From Dama dama (lineage: Eukaryota; Chordata; Mammalia; Artiodactyla; Cervidae): a stretch of 64,000 nt of DNA. The translations under genes were made by a program, and so were the position numbers. Shown piece by piece: positions 35,051 to 46,023 of this stretch. Numbering within the stretch: the first letter of the stretch is position 1; each line of letters begins with the position of its first letter. The DNA lies in contig NC_083697.1 in the NCBI RefSeq assembly GCF_033118175.1, positions 28,866,001 through 28,930,000 of the forward strand. Reading direction: 5' to 3'. The notes under the pieces are model-generated. The model made no database searches. It had not been told where the DNA came from and was given only the letters and a program-made list of their open reading frames with translations.

Positions 35051-35770
35051 AACAGTAGGGCCTTAATCTACATATCCTTACGTCTTAATTGTGTATCTCA
35101 ACAAGATAAACACAGGTCACTTTTTTAAGTTAAGAAAGAATTTCTTTTTTCTAAGTTACTCTGTTCAGAAGTTAAAGCAGGGATGCATATGGTAAATATC
35201 TTTCTGTATAGAAGCATAGATTAAGAGGCCAGTTAATGATAAGGGAAGCCTTTAAAATTGAACATTGATCTAGGGCTGTGGCAACCAGAATAATTACATT
35301 TATGATTATTATAAATGTGATTGTTCTGTAGGGTTATTGTTGGCTTGAAACCATGTTCAGAAAGAAGCACTTCGTTACTATCTGTCTTCCAGGTTTGTCT
35401 GCTACTGTTTCCCAGACATTCATGGAGATTATATTTGTAATGATTTTCCTATGGGAAAAGTATGAGAAGTAAAGATAGAGCTCCTAAACGTTGGTGAAGG
35501 AATGGTGTTCTGGAGTAAATCTCCTGTGGTAGTGAGACTGAATTAGGACAAGGAAATTAATATTTATTTAGGATTTTCACTTTGTGCTTACCGTGGCAAA
35601 CCTCTACAAATATAATGTGTGAAGCAAATTGTTCATAGAGACAGTTCTGGAACTACACTTTAGTCATATGTCTTTCAGTTGAAATCTATTCTCTCCCTGG
35701 GTCCCTCTTCCTTTCCTTTGAAAATTACAACTTCTGTTTATCCCCACTAGCCAAGATTTTTGCTAAAAGA
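35051..35770. other. Unique DNA, no gene seen
   Basis: No recognised repeat or coding signal. Confidence 0.4.
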
Positions 35771-35774
35771 ACAC

Positions 35775-36360
35775 CCTATGAAAGATAAGTATCATATATC
35801 ACTTATATGTGGAATCTAAAAAAAAAAAAAAAAAGACACAAATGAACTTACAAAACAGAAATAGACTCACAGACATTGAAAACAAACTTTTGATTACTAC
35901 CAAAGGGACAGTGAGGGGTAGGGATAAATTGGGAATCTGAGATTAACATATAAACACTACTATATATAAACTGGCTTTCTCTGGTGGCTCAGATGGTACA
36001 GAATCCACCTGCCATGCAGGAGACCCAGGTTCGATCCCTGGGTGGGGAAGATCCCCTGGAGAAGAAAATGGCAACAACTACAGTATTCTTGCCTGGGAGA
36101 TTGCACGGGGCAGAGGAGCCTGGCAGGCTACAGTCCATGGGGTTGCAAAGAATTGGACACAACTGAGCGACTTATCACACACACATATATATATATATAA
36201 ACTAGATATATAAGGACCAACTCTATAGCATAGGGAACTATATTGACTATCTTGTAATAACCTATAATGAAAAAGAATCTGAAATATATGTGTATAAATT
36301 AATCAGTTTGCTATACACCTGCAACATTGTAAATCAACTATACTTCAGTTTAAAAAAAAA
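35775..36360 (+). mobile_element. L1 3' UTR fragment
   Basis: 'cttatatgtggaatctaaa' through 'tgtaaatcaactatacttca' and a poly(A) tail, the usual 3' end of older L1 in cetartiodactyls. It is split by a Bov-tA at 35973-36191 and followed at once by a CHR-1. Confidence 0.85.
35973..36191 (+). mobile_element. Bov-tA SINE with target-site duplication
   Basis: Complete Bov-tA from 'ggctttctctggtggctcag' to the CA/TA-rich tail. tatatataaact at 35961-35972 is repeated at 36192-36203. Confidence 0.9.
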
Positions 36361-36361
36361 A

Positions 36362-36700
36362 AGAAAGCTTCCTTGGTGTCTCAGCAGTAAAGAATCCACC
36401 TGCCAACGCAGGGGACACACGGTTCGATCCCTGGTCGGGGAAGATCCCACATGCCGCAGAGCAACTAAACCCACGGGCCAGCCGCAACCACTGAGCCTGC
36501 CTGCCTAGAGCCAGTGGACGGCAACTACCAAAGCCCTGGTGCCTAGAGCCTTGTTGCTCCTCGACGAGAGCGGCCGCTGAAATGAGAAGCACACACAGCA
36601 AAGGGTAGTCCTCACTCCCTGCAACCCGAGAAAGCTTGCGTGAAGCAATGAAGACCCAGAGCAGCTGAAAACAAAGGAATTAACTACTTAAAAAAAAATC
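36362..36700 (+). mobile_element. CHR-1-type SINE
   Basis: Head 'gcttccttggtgtctcagca', 'ggttcgatccctggtcgggg', 'cacatgccgcagagcaacta', tail 'gaagacccagagcagc' with an A-rich end. Frames here are SINE translation. Confidence 0.8.
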
Positions 36701-36894
36701 CATGACACCACGTTTGTTTCACGTTTGAGTACAAAATTACATTATCGTATTGTCCCAAAGCCTGTTCAGTCTAAACAGACTGCTGCCACTTTATCCTTAT
36801 TACCACCCTGCCCCCTCTAAACGGAACGCGGTAGCATAGGTTCCCTTCGAGAAACTGCTTTAATGCATACAATCCAACCGGCTGTGACAAGTGC

Positions 36895-36907
36895 TGCCAC
36901 CTGCTGG
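36895..36907 (-). promoter_or_regulatory. Candidate CTCF binding site
   Basis: TGCCACCTGCTGG fits the reverse complement of the CTCF core CCASYAGRKGGCR at all 13 positions. It lies in unique sequence between the CHR-1 SINE and a possible exon. Occupancy is not known from sequence. Confidence 0.55.
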
Positions 36908-37147
36908 CAGCTTTGAAGAGGTGAAACCTGGTAAGCAAAGACTTGCCCTTGGTTCCCATGCTATTTGCCTCTACACTCCTCAGACTTGGCCATTTACCCG
37001 TCCATTCTGTTCTTGCTTAGAGTCATCCAGTTTTGGCTGCTTGTGAGACAACAGAAGGAGTTTGGGTAGGTCATCTGTTCTAATATGTTCAACCTGATGG
37101 AATTTGAAAACCTACTTGATGATTCTATTTTGCCGTTTAACGTGCAG

Positions 37148-37286
37148 CAGCGATAGTACCTGATGCTTATGAAAGAACAGTGAAGTCTTTGATGAGTACA
37201 AGCCTTCCTATTGTTTATACTGCACAGAGAAATTTGAGGCAGAAGCCAGGACTTTCATCTGGAGCACTTGTGCATATTAATCCAAA
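37148..37286 (+). other. Candidate 139-base coding exon, gene unidentified
   Basis: An open stretch is bounded by an acceptor-like 'ttttgccgtttaacgtgcag' and a strong donor (AAA|GTAAGG, GT at 37287). One frame is open throughout and reads IVPDAYERTVKSLMSTS then LPIVYTAQRNLRQKPG and SSGALVHINPK; the other two have stops near the start. In that frame a phase-1 intron precedes and a phase-2 intron follows. Codon use and composition look protein-like, unlike the AT-rich surroundings. I do not recognise the protein. It could be a real exon of the gene spanning this window, or part of an old retrocopy. Confidence 0.3.
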
Positions 37287-37289
37287 GTA

Positions 37290-37945
37290 AGGTTAAAAAA
37301 TTTTCTTGCCACATAATATACTTTGCTTTAATTTTAATGGATGTGATCTACCAACACTTGCCATAATGTAGTTGCTAGTAAACTGTGCCATGCCTACAAA
37401 CACCTTGCAATTTATATTACTAGTTCATACAGAACAGAGCAATGCTAGTTCATGGCATTAAACTGCCAATTATTTTCAACATCTGACATCTAAACAATCT
37501 GGCAGGGTTCCTAAAAATATTATGCCCACAAGAAGTTAGCACAAGGACCAGGACAGATTCATTTTGATTTGTGAATTATAAAAGGTCATTTATTTATCAA
37601 TTGATGAAAAGTCTTTTAATCCACATTCCTTTTGTTCTTTCTGGGGAACAGTCAAAAGTAGATTTATCAAAGACACTTAAAATTTTAAGAATATATTTAT
37701 TAAAAAAATGAAACTATTACACAATAACATAAATAATGTTTATGTAAAATAAGTATATTTTCCAAACAAAGCAACATTTGGTGAGAAAAGTGGCATTATT
37801 TTATAGTTTTGCTATCTCTTTAATGTCTGGCTTAATGAGGATGACTGGATTCTTATATCTGCTTTTGCATTCAATCTCCTGAAATATGTTTAAAGGCACT
37901 TGATTTAGTTACTGTTGAATTCCCAGGACCTGCCTTAAGGGCTGG
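37290..37945. other. AT-rich unique DNA
   Basis: No further exon or repeat recognised. Confidence 0.4.
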
Positions 37946-38155
37946 GGCTTCGCAGGTGGCTCAGTGGTAAAGAATCTGCCTTCAGTGCATGAGAAGTGGG
38001 TTTGATCCTTGGGTCGGGAAGATTCCCTGGAGGAGGAAATGGCAACACACACGCAGTATTCTTGCCTGAAAAATCCTATGGACAGAGGAGCCTGGTGGGC
38101 TATAGTCCCTGGGGTTGCAAAAGAGCTGGACATGATTTAGTGACTGAACAACAAC
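37946..38155 (+). mobile_element. Bov-tA SINE
   Basis: 'gggcttcgcaggtggctcag' head to 'atttagtgactgaacaacaa' tail. Confidence 0.9.
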
Positions 38156-38220
38156 CATAAGGCCTGGGACATAGAAAGCTCAGTAATGCTGACTGAATAA
38201 ATGGTTAACTCCTAACTTTT
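38156..38220 (+). repeat. L2 3' tail, split by a SINE
   Basis: 'gcctgggacatagaaagctc' and 'tgactgaataaatgg' form an L2 terminus. Confidence 0.5.
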
Positions 38221-38245
38221 TATCTGTACAAGTACCTGAACTCTT

Positions 38246-38455
38246 AGCTTCCCAGGTGGCGCAGTGGTAAAGAATCCACTTGCCAATTCAGGAGACGCAA
38301 GAGATGAGGGTTCGATTCCTGGGTTGGGAAGATCCCCTGGAGTAAATGGTATCTCACTCCAGTATTCTTGCCTGGATAATCCTGTGGACAGAAGGCCCGG
38401 CAGGGCTATAGTCCATGGGGTCGCAAAGAGTCATGCATAACTGAGCACACACACA
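38246..38455 (+). mobile_element. Bov-tA SINE
   Basis: 'cttcccaggtggcgcagtgg' head to 'cataactgagcacacacaca'. A second insertion only about 90 bases after the previous copy, same orientation. Confidence 0.9.
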
Positions 38456-38589
38456 CTGAACTTTTCAGATTAATTTATAAGATTCTGTTTAAACTTAACC
38501 GAGGATATGGCTTTTACAGTAAGCAGATTGTGTACACGTTGCGGGTTGAAGGGTGCTTGGGTGATCGGGATGGATGGCATCACGTGAGG

Positions 38590-38705
38590 AGTTTGAGAGA
38601 GGCACAGAATCTCAGACTCCACCCCAGACCTTCGGAATCAGAATTTGCATTTTAACAAGATTCCCCAGGTGCTTCAGATGTATATATATTAGAGTCCAGG
38701 AAGCA
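38590..38705 (+). repeat. MER5A-type (hAT) DNA transposon fragment
   Basis: 'ctccaccccagaccttcgga', 'atcagaatttgcattttaac' and 'cccaggtgcttcagatg' are the MER5 order. Confidence 0.7.
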
Positions 38706-38708
38706 ATG

Positions 38709-38912
38709 CTTTTTTTTTTTTTTTCATTTATTTTTATTAGTTGGAGGCTAATTACTTTACAATATTGTGGTTTTTGTCATACTTTGACATGAATCAGCCA
38801 TGAATTTACATGTGTTCCCCATCCTGATCCCCCCTCCTGCCTCCCTCCCCATCTGATCCCTCTGGGTCTTCCCAGTGTACCAGCCCTGAGCACTTGTCTC
38901 ACGCATCCAATC
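38709..38912 (-). mobile_element. Ruminant L1 (L1_BT) 3' end, antisense
   Basis: Starts with poly(T), then 'ttggaggctaattactttac', 'catgaatcagccatgaattt' and the C-rich 'ccctccccatctgatccctc', up to 'gagcacttgtctcacgcatc'. It is the same element as the plus-strand copy at 52897-53158. Confidence 0.85.
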
Positions 38913-39989
38913 TTTTAAAGCACTTTAGTTGCCATTATTATTTCCCTGTAGCTGTAGAATCCATTTTCTTCCATAGGTCTCTGTTTTCCTAAATAAAATC
39001 ATTCTATGACTAGACTTTACACTGCTTTCTAGTTGAGTTTTATGCAAAATAAGTTTTCACATCTTAATTTCCCTCTTTCTTGTCTTAAGAGTTGCTCAAG
39101 TTTAGAAACTGTGTGAAGTCCTTCTCCTGAATTGTGAATCAGGGGGGCTTTCTATAAGGGAAACTCCCTTCTAGGGCCATCTGATTGAAAACTTTACATT
39201 AATGAACTCAGGGTTGTCTATTAAGATAGAGCAACTTAAACAGCTTTCTTCTTTTAAAAGAATGTTTGTTCAGTGTGCTGCAGACTGGCACAAATTTAAG
39301 GGAAGACTTCCTGCAACAAAATATTTGTAACAACGTCTGAAAGAGAAAATAATTATCACAAGTCAGGTCTTCAAATATTTTTTTCCTGAAGTTGCCATGT
39401 ACAGATTTTAGAGGGGGTTGGACTCTTTAGTTGTTAATTTAATTGTTATTTGCTTTTCACTTCTTTAACTCAACAGCTTAGTTTTTATTAGAAGACTACT
39501 TTGGCTGTTTTTAACATGTCTAGAGTTATTAAGATTTTTAGCATAGGGAAGCAGTCACAATAGTTGTTATTTTACTTTTCAATTTAATGAGATGCTTATC
39601 TTAAATGTGTAGTTTCAGAGTGAGCTTTAGCATACAAAGCAGCTTGGGTCAGTACCAGCTGCAGATATGCATGGGTGAGGCGATCCTTTGCCTGAGCCGA
39701 GGTCCATACAAACGTCTGGGGTCTGTGATCAGAGAAAGAGAATGCAACATTACGTTGCCAGCACACGCACAGGTCTTGTCCTGGTACGAGTCACTTTTTG
39801 GACAAGACCTGTGCCAGCAAGATCTGTTTGCCAGCAGTTTTTCGTAGGATCCTGGAAAGAGCCTGGGACTTTGGAGGCAGGCAGATCCAAGTCTTGTGAT
39901 ATCACAGGTCTCCTCAGACCTGCGATCACTTTTTAAGTGCAAAGGTGTGAGGTCTGTTTTAATGGAAATAAAGTGCTCTTTGTTATCCT
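38913..39989. other. Unique DNA with a strong hairpin
   Basis: No gene recognised. Overlapping frames on both strands at 39605-39942 include the hairpin and have no known domains. Confidence 0.4.
39767..39814. repeat. 15-base perfect inverted repeat (hairpin)
   Basis: Arms gcacaggtcttgtcc (39767-39781) and ggacaagacctgtgc (39800-39814) with an 18-base loop. The stem is GC-balanced, and related AGGTCT/AGACCT words recur nearby (39906-39921). A transcribed RNA would fold stably, but the stem is short for a microRNA precursor. Confidence 0.7.
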
Positions 39990-40240
39990 AGATTGAGAGC
40001 TCTGTGAGGACAGCGACTGGTCTTTAAGGTGTATACTTCCCTGGCCTAGAGGAGGGCCAGCACAATAGTAGGTTTCCAATAAATGCTAGTTTTCATTTTG
40101 TAGTGTATTGTTTCATTTTCTCATGGAACATGATTAGTGAGGACAATGACTTGATTTTTTTTGCCGGTCTGCATGCCTTGGCCTCCTATGATACCTTGCA
40201 TGTGGTAAGTGCTCAACACAGGTGAGGACAGGAATGAAAC
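39990..40240 (+). repeat. L2-type 3' tails
   Basis: 'gagagctctgtgaggacag', 'gcctagaggagggccagcac' and 'ccaataaatgctagt' form an L2 3' end; a second weak tail-like text lies at about 40150-40225. Confidence 0.6.
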
Positions 40241-40299
40241 AGTGTCTAGGTGCTTGCTAACAGTTCAGGCATTACCCATTCCTACTTAATCCTTAAAAT

Positions 40300-40575
40300 A
40301 TTCTGTGATTGACAGTAACTAGCATATATTGGCCTAGACGATGTTCTAGGATCAAAGTTGTTTACATATATTCTCTCATCTGATGTTTGTGACAACCATC
40401 TGATACTTGAAAGTAGGTATGACTGTTATCATTTTCATCTCCAAATGAGAAATCTAAGACACAGAAGGGTGGAGTAAGTTGCCCAAGGTCATGCTCACAG
40501 GGAACCAGTCTAGGTTTTGAACCAGGTGGTTTGGCTCTAATATATGTGCTCTTAATCACCATAATACATTTGCTC
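40300..40575 (+). repeat. MIR fragment
   Basis: 'ctagcatatattggcctaga', 'catctccaaatgagaaatct', 'agttgcccaaggtcatgctc' and 'gctcttaatcaccata' follow the MIR order. Confidence 0.75.
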
Positions 40576-40628
40576 CTCAACTGTCCCATTTCATGAGAAA
40601 GGAAGTTGAGATTATAATACAGCTCACC

Positions 40629-40637
40629 CTTGAACAG
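40629..40637 (+). repeat. Target-site duplication, left of composite
   Basis: ccttgaaca, repeated at 41482-41490. Confidence 0.8.
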
Positions 40638-40885
40638 GACTTCCCAGGTGGCAAAGTAGTAAAGAATCCATCTGCCAATGTAAGAGACACAAAAGCCATG
40701 GGTTCGATCCCTGGGTCATGAAGATCCCCTGGAGAAGGAAATGGAAACCCACTCCAGTATTCTTGCCTGGAAAATACCACAGACAGAGGAGCCTGGTAGG
40801 CTACAGTCCATGCAGTCTACAAAGACTACAAAGACTTTTCTACAGCCGCAGAGTCCGACATGACTGAGTGACTAAGCACACATGT
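40638..40885 (+). mobile_element. Bov-tA SINE, 5' part of composite
   Basis: From 'ggacttcccaggtggcaaag' to 'gactgagtgactaagcacac', with a small internal duplication of 'acaaagact'. It has no target-site duplication of its own on the right side. Confidence 0.85.
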
Positions 40886-40921
40886 AAGGTCCTATTTAAA
40901 TGGGCGAATTGACAAAATCAC

Positions 40922-41481
40922 TGTGGATGGTGACTGCAGCCATGAAATTAAAAGAAGTTTGCTCCTTCGAAGAAAAGTTATGACAAACCTTGACAGTGTT
41001 TTAAAAAGCAGAGACATCACTTTGCCAACAAAGGTCTGTCTAGTCAAAGCTACGGATTTTCCAGTAGGCATGTACAGATGCAAGAGTTGGACCATAGAGA
41101 AGGTTGAACACTGAAAAATTGATACTTTAAAACTGTGGTGCTGGAGAAGACTCTTGAGAGTTCCTTGGATAGCAAGGAAATCAAACCAGTCAATCTAAAG
41201 GAAATCAACCTTGAATATTCATTGGAAGGACTGATGCTGAAGCTGAAGCTCTAATACTTTGGCCACCTGATGTGAAGAACCGACGCTTGGGTCCTGGGGA
41301 AGACTGAGGGCATGAAGAGAAGGGGATAACAGAGGATGAGATGGTTGGAAGGCATCATTGACTCAATGGACATGAGGTTGAACAAACTCCAGGAGATAGT
41401 GAAGGACAGGGAAGGCTGGTGTGCTGCAGTCCATGGGGTCGCAAAGAGTCAGATAAGACTGAGTGACTGAACAACCACCAG
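40922..41481 (+). mobile_element. BovB LINE 3' end, 3' part of composite
   Basis: Starts at 'gtggatggtgactgcagcc' and follows the BovB order to 'agactgagtgactgaacaac'. Compared with 20131-20796 it has indels and stops (only a 63-codon frame survives), so it is older. It is joined to the SINE by about 35 unassigned bases. Confidence 0.88.
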
Positions 41482-41490
41482 CCTTGAACA
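41482..41490 (+). repeat. Target-site duplication, right of composite
   Basis: ccttgaaca, exact copy of 40629-40637, after which the Tigger body resumes. Confidence 0.8.
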
Positions 41491-41713
41491 ACATGAGTTA
41501 AAACTGTGTGGGTCCACTTATACAGACTTTTTTTTCCCATAGTAAGATACACAGCACTGTACAACCTGAGGGTGGCCAATCTGCTTATGCAGAACCACGG
41601 AGACAACTGAACAGAGGATAGGGAGGGAAGGGTGGCTGTAAATTATTCATCAATTTCTGACTGCTTGGAGGGTTGGCACCCCAATCCACTGCATTGTGCG
41701 AGGGTCAACTGTA

Positions 41714-42389
41714 CCTAGTGCCCCCAATTACACTTCTACAGATGATCAAAGCAGGAAGTTGGATGTGAGCTGCCTACCTAGAGGCTAGAGTTCTTTCTGC
41801 TACACCTCAGTTCTGCATGTTTCATTATGACCTCAGAGACAGGGATTTCCAAGAAGAGCTAAAATGCATCCCCATTGCCAAGAAGGTCAAGAAAATTCAT
41901 CATCAGAGACACAGAAAAAACAAAATAAAGCTCCCCTGCATTTCAACAAAGCCATTTAAGGTATAAATCTATAATATTCTTTGTGGCTTTAGTCAATGCA
42001 TCTTAAGAAAAATATGTAAAGATACTGGGGAGTGTCCAAGAATTACATGAAAAAGGGAGGGCAGAGCTGCTATGTGAGGGCATCATAACAAATGAGAGTG
42101 CTTCAATCTAGGAAAAACTGACTGGATTTTCCTGACATCTAAGAATTACAAAATGCATGGCTGAATTTGAAAACAAATCCTAAGATACCTTTGAAGCTTA
42201 AAGAATTAAAGCATTTAGAGTTTCTCAAATAAAATGTTTTAGACATTGGATTCTAAACTAGTGGAAGTACCTAAAGCAATTAAGATGAATACATGAATTT
42301 GTTTTTAAAGGTCTAAATAAAGTCAATGGACATATATATTAGTATTACTGGGGAAAATTTGGACTTCTTTGTCTGTTGAGTTAGACATC
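41714..42389. other. Unique DNA, no gene seen
   Basis: No recognised repeat or exon. Confidence 0.4.
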
Positions 42390-42660
42390 CAAGAGCTTGA
42401 TGTCTGGAATCAGGCCTGGCTTGAATCTCAATTTTGCCTCTTGTTATGTGACTGTGGGCAATATTTTGAATTTCTTGGTTCCTCAGTTTCCATAATTGTA
42501 CAGTGGGATACTAATGATCCTCACTTCATAGGTTTAGAGGTCATTAACTGATTTAATTTTGAACTGAAGTCATTGAATTTAAGCACATGAGAAGGACTTA
42601 AAGCAGAGAACAGTATATTGACAGGGTTCAATAAAGGCAACCTAATGTCATTAGCTTTTT
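42390..42660 (+). repeat. MIR, nearly full length
   Basis: 'ggcctggcttgaatctcaat', 'gttatgtgactgtgggcaat', 'cctcagtttccataattgta', 'cttcataggtttagaggtca', and an L2/MIR-like tail. Confidence 0.7.
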
Positions 42661-43555
42661 TAATGAGTCACCTGTCCTTTGTCCCAGTCAGTAGTTCTCA
42701 GTTGTGAGAAGATAATGCAGAGGTATTTCAGTAAAAGCACAGGATACCTTGTTCTCCCATAATGCAGAACTTCACAGTGGAGCCCTCTAATGGTATGCTG
42801 GTTTTGTCTGTGTAGGTAGAGTGCATGGTCATTATTGTTCCCAACTGTTTGTATTTTCTAACAGAGACGGTTCAAAGACATTAGATCCCATAAAGATACT
42901 AAGAACTCTTATTAAACCTGCATCCTCTGTGCTGCTTCAAGGTGATTTACATGTAAGGCATATGGGAAGAGAGCTCAGTGAAGAAAATGACTGGGTATAT
43001 ACTTAGTGAAGGGTTCAATTAAGTGGGCAGAAAACCCCCCTGAACAATGGACTGTGGCTGAGAAGTTACCTTGTTCCTGATTGACTCAGAGAGAAAAAAG
43101 TCATGCAAATATTGATACTAAGAGGCTAACTCTTTGTGTGTAGAAGTGATCTAGGTTTTAATAGAATGAGTGGTTGGAAGGTAGAAACCATCTCATCTGA
43201 AATAAATTCCAGTGTGTACTTCAGAAAACAAGAAAGCATGATCACTGTCATAGAGATGCCAGCCACAACTCCAAAAGGCAGGTTTAATAAGGAAGAACAT
43301 TAAATTTTAGTAATAAAATACAAAATGAGAGGATTGTCTATAGATTTTTTCCCCAGGCTGATTGAAGAATTTTAGATATTTACATATATTAAGAATTGAT
43401 CAAAAGAAAATGCAGCTAAAAAATTTGAGAAACAAGCAGGTATTTGTAAGTGTAATTCTTTCAAAGAGCCATTGATAATGTATAACAAGAATCATAAAAA
43501 TTCATGTATTTTGACTGAAGTCCATTATTGGGAATTTGTTTTAATAAAAAAATTC
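42661..43555. other. Unique AT-rich DNA, no gene seen
   Basis: No recognised repeat; the 61-codon frame at 42821-43006 has no signature. Confidence 0.4.
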
Positions 43556-44008
43556 TCTCTCCCCTGTCTCCTAAATACTCTCTTTTTTTATCAAGCTTCA
43601 GTCAGGCTCCCCTGAACCAGGCTTTGACCCTGGCCTTCCATGGCCAAGGAGATGGAAGGTCAACTTCCTGTCCAGCCTAGTATGGCAAGAATCGCCTCAC
43701 CCTTGATATCTAATCATCTGTGATATATGATCAGACTCTGCACCCCCTAACTTTGATGTATAAATCGTTGACCTGCCTTTAGGGAAAAATCTGGTAGATG
43801 AGTTTAGCAAGAATGCCCCTACCCTTGAAGTCTCCTCTTAGCAATTTTTCCATCCACCAACCCTTCTCGCTGCTTCTCAGCCATAAATCCCCACTTGTCC
43901 TTACTGTATTCAGAATTGAGCACAAGGTCTTCCCTGTTGCAAGTGTCTTAATAAATTTGTCCTTACTGCTCTAACAAGTGTCAGATAATTTTTCTTTAAC
44001 TCTGTCTA
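43556..44008 (+). mobile_element. ERV1-like solo LTR
   Basis: C-rich U3-like text leads to 'gtgtcttaataaatttgtcc' (AATAAA poly(A) signal) and a typical U5 end 'gctctaacaagtgtcagata ... ttctttaac'. No gag, pol or env sequence follows or precedes, so this is probably a solo LTR left by recombination. The left edge is approximate. Confidence 0.6.
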
Positions 44009-45796
44009 TCCATATTTGCTAGAGTGGAGACCTGAAAAGAGCCTAAATATTTATCAGTGGGGGGTGACTCAATAAATTTTAAAACATAATCTTTGAAGTA
44101 GCAGGCTGGCATTAATAAGTAAGTAGTGGCCCACATTAACAACATATTGTTATCTGTGTCATACTGGGAGGTTTATCTGCCAGATCTCCCAAAGGAACTG
44201 AGTCAGCAAGAGCCTAAAGCTTCAGCGTTCTCCATCCTAGGCTCCATCTTCTTGTCAGCAGTGGCTTCCTCTGTTCCTCAGACCTCACCACAGAAACCAC
44301 AGCTGCAGCCCCGCTGCTTACCTTCTTATTGTGGAACAAACCCCTCTCTCCCTCCCTCCTCAGAAGGGAGCAACACTGGAGGAAACAGTTTCATCCTTCG
44401 TTTTATTCCTGTGGCATGTTCCTCGTTGCAGGAGGAGGACTGGTTTCTCTCACTGCGGACGTGGACACACACGCACTGAGTCTTGTTAACCAGTGCTGAG
44501 GTCACAGCTTCGAAATGTGGGCAGCATTGTCGCCTGTCTCTCTTGTTGCTTGTTAATTTGTGGACCTGTGTCACCACCTGCCCTGTGTCTCCTGGTAATA
44601 ACTGGGCCAGACCGAGGGTTGTCTCTGTAGGCCAGTTTAGGTCTAAGCCTGCTAATGGGTGAGAATATCAAGTGGAGCTGCTCTGTGGGACCAGGGGTCT
44701 TCATTTCAGGTGAGCACTCAGCTGAAAATTGTATTTCCCAACACAAGTTATCAACATTCTTTGTTTGGGGATTACTTGCTTTTGCCTGACCTCTGATGTT
44801 TGGTCTGTACTTCTTCCCCTCTAATTGGATCCTTATGAATATTTCTCAGATATTAGAAAACAGAAGGAAGGAAGCAGTGCTGGTAAACTGGCTCTCTGGG
44901 AGAATAAAGGCCAGAGTATCAAACTGCTGACTTTTATAATGAAATGCACTCACCATGGCGTATTTCCAGGTCCCAACAGGTTGCTGGGCAAAATTAACTA
45001 TCAGCTCTTGCAAGTGTGCCCCAGCACACCACAGGAAGGAAGGAAACCATCAAGCTTCATTAGGTATAATTTGCCACATCGAGGGAACAACTTTCTCTCA
45101 ATCCATTTTCAAACTCCTGGGGAAAATTCTTAGTGGCCCAACCTGGCTGTTAGATTTCTGTCCGTAGTTTTATCATCTGTGACCAAGGGACCATGACTAT
45201 GAAGTAGAAGGAATCATAGTGGTTGGAAGTCTACCGTAAAGGGTCAGAGGCAGTTAGGGTCAATGCGTGCTGGGCTAATAGCCTGAGTCCCTTCAAAGCA
45301 GAGCCTAAGATGAAGGCTTATGTTCATGAAGTTTACTCAGAAATATGACCCCAGAAAACAGGAGTACAGGACCAATAGGGAAGGAGAGAAAGACAAAATA
45401 CAGATACATTATCAAATTCACAAATCTTACTCTTTCGTTAATACTGGGTAGTAAAAAGCCAATTTACCTAAAGAATTCATAGTAAAACATGAGCTGGGAA
45501 TTACCAGGAACCATCACTAGAGCTTGAGAACAAATGCAGGGTGGAAGAGGGTTAAGAGAGTCCTGGTGACGTCACTTGACCTCTAATTGGAATGTGCTGC
45601 GTGTCAGCTCTATGGACCACTCTGTCATTTTCCATTTTGGTTATGTGAACCAATTAAGTTCCTTATTGCTTAAGCCAGTTTGAATTATGTTTTCAGTCAC
45701 TTGCAAGGAAAGAGTTCCAACTGCTGTACCTTCACAATCGCAGCGGCCACACTGTATCCTGATTGCTTGTGTCTTCTCCCGTAAATTGTCACCTCC
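44009..45796. other. Unique DNA with several chance frames
   Basis: Frames of 117 (44126-44479) and 102 codons (44825-45133) on the plus strand lack domains, splice context and family match. No named repeat recognised. Confidence 0.4.
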
Positions 45797-45797
45797 T

Positions 45798-46023
45798 GTG
45801 CGTGTGTGCTAAGTTGCGTCAGTCGTGATCGAGTCTGTGCCACCCTATGGACTGTAGCCCGCCAGCCTCCTCTGTCCATGGAATTCTCCAGGCAAGAATA
45901 CTGGTGTGGGTTGCCATTTCCTCCTCCAGGGGGTCTTCCTGAACTCAGGGATCAAACCTGCGTCTTCCACGTCTCCTGCATTGGCAGGCGGGTTCTTTAC
46001 AACTAGCGTCATCTGGGAAGCCC
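45798..46023 (-). mobile_element. Bov-tA SINE
   Basis: Inverted copy: 'gtgtgctaagttgcgtcagt' to 'gcgtcatctgggaagccct'. Confidence 0.9.

Larger units (their letters stand above)
40619..41713. mobile_element. Tigger-type DNA transposon split by a composite insertion
   Basis: Left end TACAGCTCACCCTTGAACA (40619-40637) and right end GGGTCAACTGTA (41702-41713) are Tigger/MER-type inverted termini with TA target bases. The body 41491-41713 continues with 'tgtgtgggtccacttata'. The interior is occupied by the SINE-LINE insertion at 40638-41481. It has no transposase. Confidence 0.7.
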
